NCBI RefSeq assembly: GCF_000296215.2
Contig: NZ_CP013949.1
Span: 2,659,501-2,723,500 of the forward strand
Direction of reading: 5' to 3'
DNA: 64,000 nucleotides
Source: Bradyrhizobium sp. CCGE-LA001
GTDB lineage: Bacteria > Pseudomonadota > Alphaproteobacteria > Rhizobiales > Xanthobacteraceae
The notes under the pieces were generated by a model. That model had not been told where the DNA came from, ran no database searches, and saw only the letters and a list, made by a program, of their open reading frames with translations. Below, one piece after another: positions 41,511 to 50,763 of this stretch. Made by a program: the position numbers and the translations under genes. The number at the start of each line of letters is the position of its first letter. Position 1 is the stretch's first letter.

Positions 41511-42452
41511 ATGCCCGTGCCGGAGAAGAAGCAGCAGGCTCGCCGCGCGCCTGCGCGCGTCGATCATCCCTTCAAAGGCATTGCATTGGTGCTGTTGTCG
41601 ACCGTGTTCCTCGGCCTCTCCGACACCACCGCGAAATATCTGTCGACCAGCCTGCCCTCGATCGAGATCACCTGGATCCGCTTCGTTACCTTCGCGCTGA
41701 TGTTCACGCCGGTGATGATGCCGGGCTCGCCGCTGCATGCGATGCGCACCGAGCGTCTTGGCCTGCAGCTGATGCGCGGCGTAGCACTGCTCGGCTCCTC
41801 GCTGTTCTTCATCACCGGGCTAAGCTTCCTGCCCATTGCGGAAGCCTCGGCCACCGGCTTCGTCTCGCCGCTGTTCGTCACCGCGCTCTCGATCATCTTC
41901 CTGAGCGAGAAGGTCGGCATGCGGCGCTGGATCGCCACCGCGATCGGCTTGACCGGCGTGCTGATCATCCTGCGGCCGGGCACGAGCGCGTTCCATGCTG
42001 CCGCGTTCTTCCCGATCATCTCGGCGTTCTGCTGGGCCGCCGCGCTGATCCTGACGCGCATGATGAGCGGCCGCGAGGCCGTCCTCACCACCATGGCCTA
42101 TTCGGCGCTGACGGGCGTTGCGATCCTCAGTGTCATGGTGCCGTTCGTGTGGGTCACGCCGAGCTGGAGCGCGATCGGGCTCGGCATCGTGATCGGAGTT
42201 GCCTCCACTGTAGGCCAGTGGATCATCGTGCTGGCCTATCGCTATGGCGATGCGTCGGTGCTGGCGCCGTTCTCCTACACGCAGCTGCTCTGGGTCAGCA
42301 TCTTGGGATTCTTCATCTTCGGTGAGGTGCCTGATCTCTGGACCATCGTCGGCGCGGCCTTCATCGTCGCGAGCGGCCTCTACATCGCCCATCGCGAGCG
42401 GGTGCGGCGCGCCCAGCTTCTGGTTCTGGAAGAGCGTTCGCCGAACCCCTGA
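41511..42452 (+). CDS. DMT-superfamily (EamA) transporter
   Basis: About 313 aa, ten transmembrane helices as two EamA repeats (IALVLLSTVFLGLSDTTAKY in the first; YSALTGVAILSVMVPFVWV and LAYRYGDASVLAPFSYTQLL in the second). Probably a metabolite exporter; substrate unknown. The start is uncertain: ATG 41511 is used, and GTG 41466 would add 15 residues. The 187 bp upstream show no clear promoter. Confidence 0.88.
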   Translation: MPVPEKKQQARRAPARVDHPFKGIALVLLSTVFLGLSDTTAKYLSTSLPSIEITWIRFVTFALMFTPVMMPGSPLHAMRTERLGLQLMRGVALLGSSLFFITGLSFLPIAEASATGFVSPLFVTALSIIFLSEKVGMRRWIATAIGLTGVLIILRPGTSAFHAAAFFPIISAFCWAAALILTRMMSGREAVLTTMAYSALTGVAILSVMVPFVWVTPSWSAIGLGIVIGVASTVGQWIIVLAYRYGDASVLAPFSYTQLLWVSILGFFIFGEVPDLWTIVGAAFIVASGLYIAHRERVRRAQLLVLEERSPNP

Positions 42453-42512
42453 CGCAAGTTCGCGCCTCCCATCGCGTGCTATCAATGGCTCCAACACCAG
42501 GGGAGGAGCCGG

Positions 42513-43592
42513 ATGCGCGCTGCGATTTTCAGGAACGGTGAGATTGTCGTCGATCGGCTCGCGGAGCCGACGCCGGGTCCCGGCCAGGTTCTGGTCAAGA
42601 CGCTTGCCTGCGGCATCTGCGGCTCCGATCTGCACGCGCGCCAGCACGCCCATCGCATGGTCGAGATGGCGCGGAAGGTCGGCCGCAAGCCGATGGACCT
42701 CAGCCGCGACGTCGTGTTCGGCCATGAGTTCTGCTGCGAAATCGTCGACTATGGTCCCGGCACATCGCGCAAGCTCAAGCCCGGCACCCGCGTCTGTTCG
42801 CTGCCGGCCCTCGTGACGCCTCAGGGCATCGAAGGCATCGGCTATTCCAACGACAATATCGGCGGCTATGCCGAGGCCATGCTGCTGAGCGAATCGCTGC
42901 TGCTCGAAGTGCCCAATGGTCTTGCGCCGGAACATGCTGCGCTCACCGAACCGCTCGCCGTCGGCGTTCACGCGGTCGCCAAGGCGAACATAAGTGGAGG
43001 CGAGGTGCCGCTCGTAATCGGCTGCGGCCCGGTGGGCCTTGCGGTGATCGCGGCGCTGAAGCTTAAAGGTCTGCACCCGATCATCGCCGCCGACTATTCG
43101 CCGGCGCGGCGCGCGCTCGCCGCTCAGCTCGGCGCCGACATCGTGGTCGATCCCAGGGTGTCGCAGCCCTATGCGACCTGGGCCGAGCACGCGCAGATGT
43201 CGGACGCCGAGAAGGCAGCGCGGCCGCCGTTCCAGGCCATTTTGCCGGCGCTGAAGCCTGCGATCATCTTCGAATGCGTCGGCGTGCCCGGCTTGCTGCA
43301 GCAGGTGTTCGAGGGTGCGCCGCGCGATGCACGCATCGTCGTGGTCGGTGTCTGCATGGAGACCGACAAAAGCGAGCCGATGCTGGGCATCATGAAGGAG
43401 CTGAACGTCCAGTATGTGCTCGGCTACACGCCCGAGGAGTTCGCAGGCTCACTGCGACTGATCGCGGAAGGGCAGGTGGATGCCACTGCGATGGTGACGG
43501 CCGAGGTGGGCCTCGACGGCGTCGCAAAGGCGTTCGCGGATCTGGCCAACCCCGAGGCACACACCAAGATCATCGTGCAGCCGTGGCGTTAG
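42513..43592 (+). CDS. Zinc-type alcohol dehydrogenase lacking the structural zinc site
   Basis: 359-aa MDR dehydrogenase. Catalytic zinc site: CGICGSDLH and GHEF; cofactor motif GCGPVGLAVIAAL. The four-cysteine structural zinc lobe seen in the homologue at 1734 is missing (RVCSLPALVTPQGIEGIGY occupies its place), as in several MDR subfamilies. GGGGAGGAG precedes ATG 42513. It is followed by a palindromic repeat. Substrate unknown. Confidence 0.9.
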   Translation: MRAAIFRNGEIVVDRLAEPTPGPGQVLVKTLACGICGSDLHARQHAHRMVEMARKVGRKPMDLSRDVVFGHEFCCEIVDYGPGTSRKLKPGTRVCSLPALVTPQGIEGIGYSNDNIGGYAEAMLLSESLLLEVPNGLAPEHAALTEPLAVGVHAVAKANISGGEVPLVIGCGPVGLAVIAALKLKGLHPIIAADYSPARRALAAQLGADIVVDPRVSQPYATWAEHAQMSDAEKAARPPFQAILPALKPAIIFECVGVPGLLQQVFEGAPRDARIVVVGVCMETDKSEPMLGIMKELNVQYVLGYTPEEFAGSLRLIAEGQVDATAMVTAEVGLDGVAKAFADLANPEAHTKIIVQPWR

Positions 43593-43608
43593 CCGCTTGG
43601 TAGGTGCT

Positions 43609-43732
43609 GTAGGGTGGGCAAAGGCGCATGGCGCCGTGCCCACGATGCATCCGCTGTCGTGACGAGAACGGTGGGCACGCTTCCGCCGTCGCTCTTCGAG
43701 CTATGTCGGACAAGCCGCTTTGCCCACCCTAC
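43609..43732. repeat. Intergenic palindromic repeat, family C
   Basis: About 124 bp with ends GTAGGGTGGGCAAAG and CTTTGCCCACCCTAC (15-bp perfect inverted repeat) and internal GTGCCCAC / GTGGGCAC arms. It fills the gap between the convergent dehydrogenase and ppk2 genes. Confidence 0.85.
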
Positions 43733-43739
43733 GAGACCT

Positions 43740-44660
43740 TCAATACTTCGCCGGCACGTACATCTCCGGCGGAACCGGGCCGCGCTGATAGTCGGGGTGG
43801 CGGACGCGCGGCGGCAGCATCACCGGCGCGCGAGCGACCTCTTGGTACGGGATTTGGCTCAGTAGATGCGCGATGCAGTTGAGCCGCGCGCGCTTCTTGT
43901 CGACGGCATCGACGATCCACCACGGCGAGTCCGGAAGATGCGTATGCTCGAGCATCGTCTCCTTGGCCTTGGTGTAAGCTTCCCAGCGGCTGCGGGCCTC
44001 GACGTCCATCGGGCTCAGCTTCCACTGCTTGAGCGGATCCTTGATGCGCATGGTGAAGCGGAACTGCTGCTCGTCGTCGGTGATCGAGAACCAGTATTTG
44101 ACCAGGATGATGCCAGAGCGGATCAGCATGCGCTCGAATTCCGGCACCGTCTTGAAGAACTCCCGGTATTCCTCCTCGGTGCAGAAGCCCATCACGCGTT
44201 CGACGCCGGCGCGGTTGTACCAGCTGCGGTCGAACAGCACGATCTCGCCGCCGGCCGGCAGGTGCGCGACGTAGCGCTGGAAGTACCATTGCGTACGCTC
44301 GCGTTCGTTCGGGGCGGGCAACGCCGCGACGCGGCAGATGCGGGGATTGAGGCGCTGGGTGATGCGCTTGATGACGCCGCCCTTGCCGGCGGAATCGCGG
44401 CCCTCGAACAGGACCACGACCTTCTTCTTCTCGCTCTGCACCCAGTCCTGCAGCTTGACCAGCTCGCCCTGGAGGCGGAGCAGTTCCCGGAAATAGAGCC
44501 TGCGATCGACCGTCGGCTTCAGTGTGCCCGTCTCGTCCAGGAGCTCGTCGAGCCTGGTGTCATCAAGCTCCATCTCAAGCTCCTCGTCGAGGTCGTCGGC
44601 CATTTCCTGAATGATGCGCTCGCGCTTGGCGATTTGGGACGTGCGGTCGGATGCAGTCAT
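43740..44660 (-). CDS. ppk2: Polyphosphate kinase 2
   Basis: 306-aa PPK2-family P-loop kinase that phosphorylates nucleoside diphosphates from polyphosphate. Walker A FEGRDSAGKGG is at about 86-95, Walker B VLFDRSWYNRAGVERVMGF, and the lid region RSRWEAYTKAKETML. An acidic N-terminal extension (DDLDEELEMELDD) precedes the core. Length fits the single-domain class; whether it prefers ADP or GDP is not clear. Monocistronic. Confidence 0.93.
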   Translation of the reverse strand: MTASDRTSQIAKRERIIQEMADDLDEELEMELDDTRLDELLDETGTLKPTVDRRLYFRELLRLQGELVKLQDWVQSEKKKVVVLFEGRDSAGKGGVIKRITQRLNPRICRVAALPAPNERERTQWYFQRYVAHLPAGGEIVLFDRSWYNRAGVERVMGFCTEEEYREFFKTVPEFERMLIRSGIILVKYWFSITDDEQQFRFTMRIKDPLKQWKLSPMDVEARSRWEAYTKAKETMLEHTHLPDSPWWIVDAVDKKRARLNCIAHLLSQIPYQEVARAPVMLPPRVRHPDYQRGPVPPEMYVPAKY

Positions 44661-44757
44661 GGGCGTCTTCTCTCGGCTAGGGTGCCAGTATTACCAACGA
44701 CCATCGACGGGCTTTGTTGCGCCCATGTGACAACCCGCCAATCCCCCTCAGCGAGGT

Positions 44758-45219
44758 TCACACCGGCAGCGCGATCGAATATTTCACCTGGCTCAGCGCA
44801 AAGCTGGACTCGATCGAGGCGATGCCGTCGAGCCGGGTCAGCTTGGTCTTGAGGAACGTCTCGTAAGAGGCGAGGTCGGCGGCGACGACACGCAGCAAAT
44901 AGTCGCGGTTGCCGGTCATCAGATAGCACTCCAGCACCTCGTCCCATTTCGAGATCGCGCGCGCGAAGCGGTTGAGGTCCTCCTCCTTCTGCCGCGCCAG
45001 CTTGATCGAGATGAATACGCTGACGTGCAGTCCAAGCGCCTTCTGGTCCACGGTCGCGACATAGCGCGAGATGACGCCGCGCTCTTCCAGGAGCTTGACC
45101 CGCCGGTGGCAGGGCGAAACCGACAGGCCGACCTTGTCGGCGAGCTCCTGCATGGTCAGCCGGCTGTCGGCCTGGAGTAGCGCGAGGATTTTGCGGTCGA
45201 TGGAGTCCAGATCGGGCAT
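44758..45219 (-). CDS. Lrp/AsnC-family transcriptional regulator
   Basis: 153 aa from ATG 45219 (the longer open frame upstream is not family-like). HTH at about 5-60 (IDRKILALLQADSRLTMQEL, then SVSPCHRRVKLLEERGVISR), and a C-terminal RAM ligand domain. It is divergent from the E1-like enzyme gene, with an inverted repeat in between. The pairing resembles MdeR-MdeB of Pseudomonas putida, where an Lrp regulator controls a 2-keto acid dehydrogenase-like E1; by analogy it may respond to an amino acid. Confidence 0.92.
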   Translation of the reverse strand: MPDLDSIDRKILALLQADSRLTMQELADKVGLSVSPCHRRVKLLEERGVISRYVATVDQKALGLHVSVFISIKLARQKEEDLNRFARAISKWDEVLECYLMTGNRDYLLRVVAADLASYETFLKTKLTRLDGIASIESSFALSQVKYSIALPV

Positions 45220-45256
45220 TGGGATGAAACCTGCATAATGGCGGCGAGGCTGGTAA

Positions 45257-45300
45257 AATATCCCAATACTTTGGCACATGTCGCAAGAAATTGAGATATT
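45257..45300. promoter_or_regulatory. Long-spaced inverted repeat, probable Lrp-type operator
   Basis: AATATCCCAA (45257-45266) and TTGAGATATT (45291-45300) form an inverted repeat matching at 9 of 10 positions, in the 134-bp divergent region. The 34-bp offset puts both half-sites on nearly the same helix face, fitting oligomeric Lrp-family binding. Confidence 0.6.
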
Positions 45301-45353
45301 CGGCGCGTTCCGCAGGCGTATGATCGACGGATCAGATTCCGGAGCAGCGCGCC

Positions 45354-47717
45354 ATGCCCGTCGATTCCGCCCGTCTGGACACATTGACTGCCCTTGCCCG
45401 CAAGGCGCTGTGGCTGTCGTCCTGGACCATCCATCACGCCAACCACATCCGCCCGAGCGCGGACGGCCTCAAGGTCGGCGGCCATCAGGCCTCGTCCGCT
45501 TCGCTTGCCACCATCATGTCGGCGCTGTACTTCCACGTGCTACGACCCGAGGATCGCGTCGCGGTGAAGCCGCATGCGAGCCCGGTATTCCATGCCATCC
45601 AATATCTGTTCGGTCGGCAGAGTCGTGAGAAGCTGGAGAATTTCCGCGGCTTCAAGGGCGCGCAGTCCTATCCCTCGCGTACCAAGGATGTCGATGACGT
45701 CGATTTCTCCACCGGTTCGGTTGGTCTGGGCGTTGCGCAGACGCTGTTCGCCTCGCTGGTGCAGGACTACGTCAAGGCGCATGGCTGGATGAAGGATCGC
45801 CGCGAAGGGCGGATGATTGCGCTCGTCGGCGACGCCGAGATGGACGAAGGCAATATCTGGGAAGCGCTCGCGGAGGGCTGGAAGCACGGCCTGCGCAACA
45901 CCTGGTGGGTGGTCGACTACAACAGGCAGTCGCTCGACGCCGTCGTGCGCGAAGGTCTCTGGGAAAAGTTCGAGACCATGTTCCGCAATTTCGGCTGGGA
46001 CGTCGTCATCGTGAAATACGGCCGCCTGATGCGCGAGGCCTTCGCCGAGCCGGGTGGCGAGGCGCTGAAGCGCTGGATCGACAATTGCCCGAACGCGCTC
46101 TACGCCGCGCTATGCTTCCAGGGCGGCGCGGCCTTCCGCAAGCATCTGCATGACGAGATCGGTGATCAGGGCCCGATCACCAAGCTGATCGACAAGCGCA
46201 GCGACGACGAACTCCTGGCGCTGATGTCCAATCTCGGCGGCCATGACATGGCGAGCATGCTGGAAGCGTTCGAAAAGATCGATCACGATCGTCCGGTTTG
46301 CTTCATCGCCTACACCATCAAGGGCGTCGGGCTGCCGTTCCAGGGCCACAAGGACAACCACGCCGGCCTGATGACCGTCGCGCAGATGGAGAAATATCGC
46401 GACAGCCAGAACATCCGCCCAGGGCATGAATGGGACAAGTTCGAGGGCCTCGCTCAGGATGCGGCCGAGCTGGAGGCTTTCCTCGCGCGCGTGCCCTTCA
46501 ATCAGGATGGCCGTCGCCTCGGCGCACCCGTCGTCGAGGTGCCCCAGCAACTGGCCTTCAAGCCGTCGCCGCAGATGTCGACCCAGCAGGGTTTTGGCCT
46601 CGTGCTGAACGAGATCGCACGCAGCGACAGCGAGCTGGCAAAACGCATCGTCACGACCTCGCCCGACGTCACGGTCTCCACCAATCTCGGCCCCTGGGTC
46701 AACCGTCGCGGTCTGTTCGCGCGTGCCGAGAAGGCGGATTTATTCCGCAGCGAGAAAATTCCCTCGACCTACAATTGGGACGCTTCGCCGAAGGGCCAGC
46801 ATCTCGAGCTCGGCATTGCCGAGATGAACCTGTTCATCATGCTCTCCGCGCTCGGCCTGTCGCATCAGATCAATGGCGAGCGGTTGTTGCCGGTCGGCAC
46901 GCTCTACGATCCCTTCATCGAACGCGGCCTCGATGCGCTGAACTACGCCTGCTACCAGGATGCGCGCTTCATGGTGGCGGCGACCCCGTCGGGCATCACG
47001 CTCGCGCCCGAAGGCGGCGCGCATCAGTCGATCGCCACCCCGCTGATCGGCATGGCGCAGGATGGCCTCGCCTCGTTCGAGCCCGCTTTCGTCGACGAGC
47101 TCGCCGTGATCATGGGTTGGGGCTTCGACCATATGCAGCGCGATCCGGGCGAAGGCGGCTCGGTTTATTTGCGGCTCTCGACGCGCAGCATCGAGCAGGC
47201 GCAGCGCATCATGACGCCGGAGCTGAGGCAGGGCATCACCGACGGCGCTTACTGGCTGCGCAAGCCGGGCCCAAATGCCGAGGTCGTGATCGCCTATACC
47301 GGCGCGGTCGCACCGGAAGCGATCGAGGCGACCGGCTTCATCGGCGAGAGCCGCCGCGATATCGGCCTGCTCGCGATCACTTCGGCCGACCGCCTGCATG
47401 CCGGCTGGACCGCCGCACGGAAATTGCGCCGCGACCGCCGCGGGGTGCAGCATCTCAGCCACATCGAGAAACTGCTGGCGCCGCTGCCGCGCGACTGCGG
47501 CATCGTGACCGTGATCGACGGCCATCCCTCTGCGCTCGGCTGGCTCGGCGGCGTCCGCGGCCATCGCGTCGAGGCGCTCGGTGTCGAGCAGTTCGGCCAG
47601 ACCGGCACCATCGCTGACCTGTACCGGCACTACGGCATCGATGCCAACGCCATCATCGATGCGGCCGAAAGCCTCACCACCGGCGCGCCGGTGCTGCATC
47701 GGAAGATGGCGGTGTAG
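45354..47717 (+). CDS. ThDP-dependent E1-type enzyme (AceE/MdeB-like transketolase-fold protein)
   Basis: 787 aa, single-chain (alpha2-type) 2-oxo acid dehydrogenase E1-like protein. The ThDP-binding motif runs from VGDAEMDEGNIWEAL to WWVVDYNRQS. Other family segments are GHQASSASLATIM, FQGHKDNHAG, and LELGIAEMNLFIMLSALGLS, which holds the catalytic Glu region. It is a little shorter than AceE (about 890 aa) and closest in context to MdeB, proposed to act on 2-oxobutyrate after methionine breakdown. No E2/E3 genes are adjacent. The divergent Lrp gene probably controls it. Confidence 0.85.
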   Translation: MPVDSARLDTLTALARKALWLSSWTIHHANHIRPSADGLKVGGHQASSASLATIMSALYFHVLRPEDRVAVKPHASPVFHAIQYLFGRQSREKLENFRGFKGAQSYPSRTKDVDDVDFSTGSVGLGVAQTLFASLVQDYVKAHGWMKDRREGRMIALVGDAEMDEGNIWEALAEGWKHGLRNTWWVVDYNRQSLDAVVREGLWEKFETMFRNFGWDVVIVKYGRLMREAFAEPGGEALKRWIDNCPNALYAALCFQGGAAFRKHLHDEIGDQGPITKLIDKRSDDELLALMSNLGGHDMASMLEAFEKIDHDRPVCFIAYTIKGVGLPFQGHKDNHAGLMTVAQMEKYRDSQNIRPGHEWDKFEGLAQDAAELEAFLARVPFNQDGRRLGAPVVEVPQQLAFKPSPQMSTQQGFGLVLNEIARSDSELAKRIVTTSPDVTVSTNLGPWVNRRGLFARAEKADLFRSEKIPSTYNWDASPKGQHLELGIAEMNLFIMLSALGLSHQINGERLLPVGTLYDPFIERGLDALNYACYQDARFMVAATPSGITLAPEGGAHQSIATPLIGMAQDGLASFEPAFVDELAVIMGWGFDHMQRDPGEGGSVYLRLSTRSIEQAQRIMTPELRQGITDGAYWLRKPGPNAEVVIAYTGAVAPEAIEATGFIGESRRDIGLLAITSADRLHAGWTAARKLRRDRRGVQHLSHIEKLLAPLPRDCGIVTVIDGHPSALGWLGGVRGHRVEALGVEQFGQTGTIADLYRHYGIDANAIIDAAESLTTGAPVLHRKMAV

Positions 47718-48057
47718 TTGCGGTAACCGCCGCATGGGCCCCGGCTCTGCAGCACACCGCTGCTCTGGACGATGCTTCGCATCGCAAGGATAGCGCTGCG
47801 CTGCGTCCGGGGCACGTGAGTGTCTGGACTCGTTATAATCTCGTGTCCTGGACGCGGCGCGGCATGAAATGACGCGACGCTGAGCCGGGACCCAGGTTCT
47901 TGCGATCGATGGCCGCTTGCCTCGCTTCAAATCGCGTCCCATATTCCGCGCGTCCGCCGCAACGCTGGCCCCGCATATGGCGGGTTCAACTATCGGCGCT
48001 TTCGTGCAAGGATGCCTGCCGAAACGCCCCCTCCAAGCCCCCAACAAGAGGTTACCG
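47718..48057. other. 340-bp gap before the aldehyde dehydrogenase gene, with repeat family D
   Basis: 47735-47815 holds a repeat with GGGCCCCGGCTCTGCAGC at one end and GCGCTGCGTCCGGGGCAC at the other, a pattern scattered in Bradyrhizobium genomes. Downstream, TGAGCCGGGACCCAGG (about 47881-47896) looks like the end of a second half-element. No gene seen; the remaining sequence should hold the aldehyde dehydrogenase promoter. Confidence 0.55.
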
Positions 48058-49488
48058 ATGGTCAATCGCATGCAATTCTACATCGACGGCGCCTGGGTCG
48101 ATCCCGCCGTCAAGAAGTCCACCGCCGTGGTCAACCCCGCGACGGAAGAGGCGATGTACGAGGTTGCGCTGGGCTCCAAGGCCGACGTGGACAAGGCGGT
48201 CGCCGCCGCCAAGCGCGCCTTCGCCACCTTCTCGCAGACCAGCCGCGAGGAGCGCGTCGCACTGCTCACCAAAGTGATCGAGATCTACAAGGGCCGTCTC
48301 AAGGAGATCGGCGCTGCCGTCTCCGACGAGATGGGCGCGCCGCTGCCGATGGCGGAGAAGCTCCAGGCCGGCGCCGGCCTCGGCCATCTCATGACCACGC
48401 TCGACGTGCTCAAGAACTATCATTTCGAGGAGCCGGTCGGCACCGCCATGGTGCTGCGCGAGCCGATCGGCGTGGTCGGCATGATCACGCCCTGGAACTG
48501 GCCGCTCAACCAGATCGCCTGCAAGGTCGCGCCCGCGCTGGCCGCCGGCTGCACCATGATCCTCAAGCCGTCGGAGTTCACGCCGACCTCCGCGCTGATC
48601 TTCGCGGAAATCCTGCATGAAGCCGGCGTGCCGAAGGGCGTGTTCAACCTCGTCAATGGCCTCGGTCCCGAGGTCGGCGCCGCCATGAGCGAGCATCCCG
48701 ACATCGACATGATCTCGTTCACCGGCTCCACCCGCGCCGGCATCGACGTGGCGAAGCGCGCCGCGCCGACCGTGAAGCGCGTCAGCCAGGAGCTCGGCGG
48801 CAAGTCGCCGAACGTCATCCTCGAAGGCGCCGACCTCACGAAGGCGGTGACCGGCGGCGTGATGCACATGTTCAACAACTCCGGCCAGTCCTGCAACGCG
48901 CCCTCGCGCATGATCGTGCCGCTCTCGAAGATGAAGGAAGTCGCCGCGATCGCGAAGGCCGTCGCCGACAAGACCAAGGCCGGTGATCCCCGCGGCGAAG
49001 GCACCACCATCGGCCCGGTCGTCAACCGCGGCCAGTGGGACAAGATCCAGGGCCTGATCAAGAAGGGCATCGACGAGGGCGCAACGCTCGTCGCCGGCGG
49101 CCCGGGTCTGCCAGAAGGCGTCAACAAGGGCTTCTATGTTCGCCCGACCATCTTCGCCGACGTTACCCCTGAGATGACGATCGCGCGCGAAGAGATCTTT
49201 GGACCGGTGCTGACCATCATCGGCGCCAAGGACGAAGCCGATGCCGTGCAGATCGCCAATGACACGCCCTATGGCCTCGCCGGCTATGTCACCGGTGCAA
49301 CGGTCGAGGACGCCAAGCGCGTCGGTCGCCAGATCCGCGCCGGCAACGTCAATCTCCAGGGCGTGCCGAACGACCGCACCGCGCCGTTCGGCGGCTACAA
49401 GCAGTCCGGCAACGGCCGCGAGTGGGGCAAGTACGGCCTCGAGGATTTCCTCGAAGTGAAGGCCGTCGCCGGCTTCAACGCGGCGTAA
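48058..49488 (+). CDS. Aldehyde dehydrogenase family protein
   Basis: 476-aa NAD(P)-dependent aldehyde dehydrogenase. Catalytic Cys279 is in NNSGQSCNAPSR, the general-base Glu in VSQELGGKSPN, and cofactor segments TPWNWPLNQ and FTGSTRAG are present. AGAGGT precedes ATG 48058; the in-frame extension upstream enters repeat-like sequence. Monocistronic, with a strong terminator. The substrate is not predictable. Confidence 0.94.
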   Translation: MVNRMQFYIDGAWVDPAVKKSTAVVNPATEEAMYEVALGSKADVDKAVAAAKRAFATFSQTSREERVALLTKVIEIYKGRLKEIGAAVSDEMGAPLPMAEKLQAGAGLGHLMTTLDVLKNYHFEEPVGTAMVLREPIGVVGMITPWNWPLNQIACKVAPALAAGCTMILKPSEFTPTSALIFAEILHEAGVPKGVFNLVNGLGPEVGAAMSEHPDIDMISFTGSTRAGIDVAKRAAPTVKRVSQELGGKSPNVILEGADLTKAVTGGVMHMFNNSGQSCNAPSRMIVPLSKMKEVAAIAKAVADKTKAGDPRGEGTTIGPVVNRGQWDKIQGLIKKGIDEGATLVAGGPGLPEGVNKGFYVRPTIFADVTPEMTIAREEIFGPVLTIIGAKDEADAVQIANDTPYGLAGYVTGATVEDAKRVGRQIRAGNVNLQGVPNDRTAPFGGYKQSGNGREWGKYGLEDFLEVKAVAGFNAA

Positions 49489-49512
49489 GTTTTAGCGGCT
49501 GAATAGACAAAG

Positions 49513-49543
49513 CGCCGGAGCGGGCAGCCGCTCCGGCGTTTTT
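49513..49543 (+). terminator. Rho-independent terminator of the aldehyde dehydrogenase gene
   Basis: CGCCGGAGCG-GGCAGC-CGCTCCGGCG (10-bp perfect stem) followed by TTTTT, 25 bp after the stop. Confidence 0.92.
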
Positions 49544-49548
49544 CGTTT

Positions 49549-49678
49549 CGTCATTCCGGGGCGTCGCGAAGCGACGAGCCCGGAATCCATTCATGCACCG
49601 AGGCCATCGCGCGATGGATTCTCAGGTGCGCAATTGCGCACATAGCTCGCGCCGAGGACGGCGCGCCCCGGAATGACG
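49549..49678. repeat. Intergenic palindromic repeat, family E
   Basis: About 130 bp with ends CGTCATTCCGGGGCG and CGCCCCGGAATGACG and inner GAATCCAT / ATGGATTC arms, between the aldehyde dehydrogenase and lactonase genes (convergent). Confidence 0.8.
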
Positions 49679-49696
49679 GGGAGAGAGAGCAGGGGC

Positions 49697-50674
49697 CTAT
49701 CCCCCCGCCGCGCCTTGCGTGTTCACATACAGCGCGTAGATCGACTGGCTCGCGGCCATGAACAGGCGGTTGCGCTTGACGCCGCCGAAGCAGACGTTGG
49801 CGCAGCGTTCGGGCAGGGCGATGCGGCCGATCATGACGCCGTCGGGCGCGAACACAACCACGCCGTCGAGCTCAGGATCGCCCATGCCCCAGCCGCACCA
49901 GAGATTGCCGTCGATGTCGCAGCGCATGCCGTCCGGCGTGCCCGGACCGGCATCGATATGGACGCGCTTGTTCGAGATCGTGGTGCCCTCGGGCGAAACG
50001 TCATAGGCGAGGATCTTGCGGTTCGGCACGCCGCGTGATTCCACGACATAGAGGATCTTCTCGTCCGGCGAGAAGCACAGCCCGTTCGGCCCGAGCACGC
50101 CTTCGGCGACGATGGTCGCCTTGCCGGTCTCGGGATCGAGCCGGTAGACGTTGGGCTCGATCTCGGGCTCGGCCTTGTAGCCCTCGTAATTGCCGAGCAG
50201 GCCGAAGGTCGGATCGGTGAACCAGATCGAGCCGTCCGATTTAACGACGACATCGTTGGGCGAGTTCAACCGCTTGCCGTTGAACTGATCCATCAGCACG
50301 GTGATGCTGCCGTCATACTCGGTGCGGGTCACGCGCCGGCCGCCGTGCTCGCAGGTGATCAGCCGGCCCTGCCGGTCGCGCGTGTTGCCATTGGCGAAGT
50401 TCGAAGGCTTGCGGAACACGCTGACGGCCCCTGTCTCTTCCTCCCATTTGAGGATGCGCTGGTTCGGGATGTCGCTGCAGAGCAGATAACGCCCGTCGCC
50501 GAACCAGACGGGACCCTCCGCCCAGCGCAGACCAGTCGCCAGCCGCTCCACCGCCGAAAGCTTGAGCCAATATTTTTCGAAGCGGGGATCGAATGCCCTA
50601 ATCGCGGGGTCGGGGTAATAGGTCGCCGGCCGCCAGCCTGGACGTTCCTGGGAGTCGGACGATGCCTCATTCAT
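49697..50674 (-). CDS. SMP-30/gluconolactonase-family lactonase
   Basis: 325-aa beta-propeller lactonase. Metal and substrate segments: GLRWAEGPVWFGDGRYLLCS (Glu), NSPNDVVVKSDGSIWFTDP (Asn), GPGTPDGMRCDIDGNLWCG (Asp). It is divergent from a uronate dehydrogenase gene with 89 bp between the starts; the likely substrate is therefore the aldarolactone produced by that enzyme. ATG 50674 follows GAGAGAA. Confidence 0.9.
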   Translation of the reverse strand: MNEASSDSQERPGWRPATYYPDPAIRAFDPRFEKYWLKLSAVERLATGLRWAEGPVWFGDGRYLLCSDIPNQRILKWEEETGAVSVFRKPSNFANGNTRDRQGRLITCEHGGRRVTRTEYDGSITVLMDQFNGKRLNSPNDVVVKSDGSIWFTDPTFGLLGNYEGYKAEPEIEPNVYRLDPETGKATIVAEGVLGPNGLCFSPDEKILYVVESRGVPNRKILAYDVSPEGTTISNKRVHIDAGPGTPDGMRCDIDGNLWCGWGMGDPELDGVVVFAPDGVMIGRIALPERCANVCFGGVKRNRLFMAASQSIYALYVNTQGAAGG

Positions 50675-50721
50675 GTCGGTTCTCTCGTTTCGTTCCCTCT
50701 GGACAATCCTGCTATCATTAG

Positions 50722-50733
50722 GGACACGTGTCC
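50722..50733. promoter_or_regulatory. 12-bp palindrome in the lactonase/uronate dehydrogenase divergent promoter
   Basis: GGACACGTGTCC, perfect, midway between the two divergent starts (50674 and 50764). A candidate operator for a regulator not encoded in the window. Confidence 0.5.
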
Positions 50734-50763
50734 GCAAATCGGTCACCACAGGCGAGGGAAGAC

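Noticed and set aside
45271..45284. TTGGCACATGTCGCA resembling a sigma54 promoter before the E1-like gene
   Set aside because: Only 8 bases separate GG and GC instead of 10, so it cannot serve as a -24/-12 promoter.
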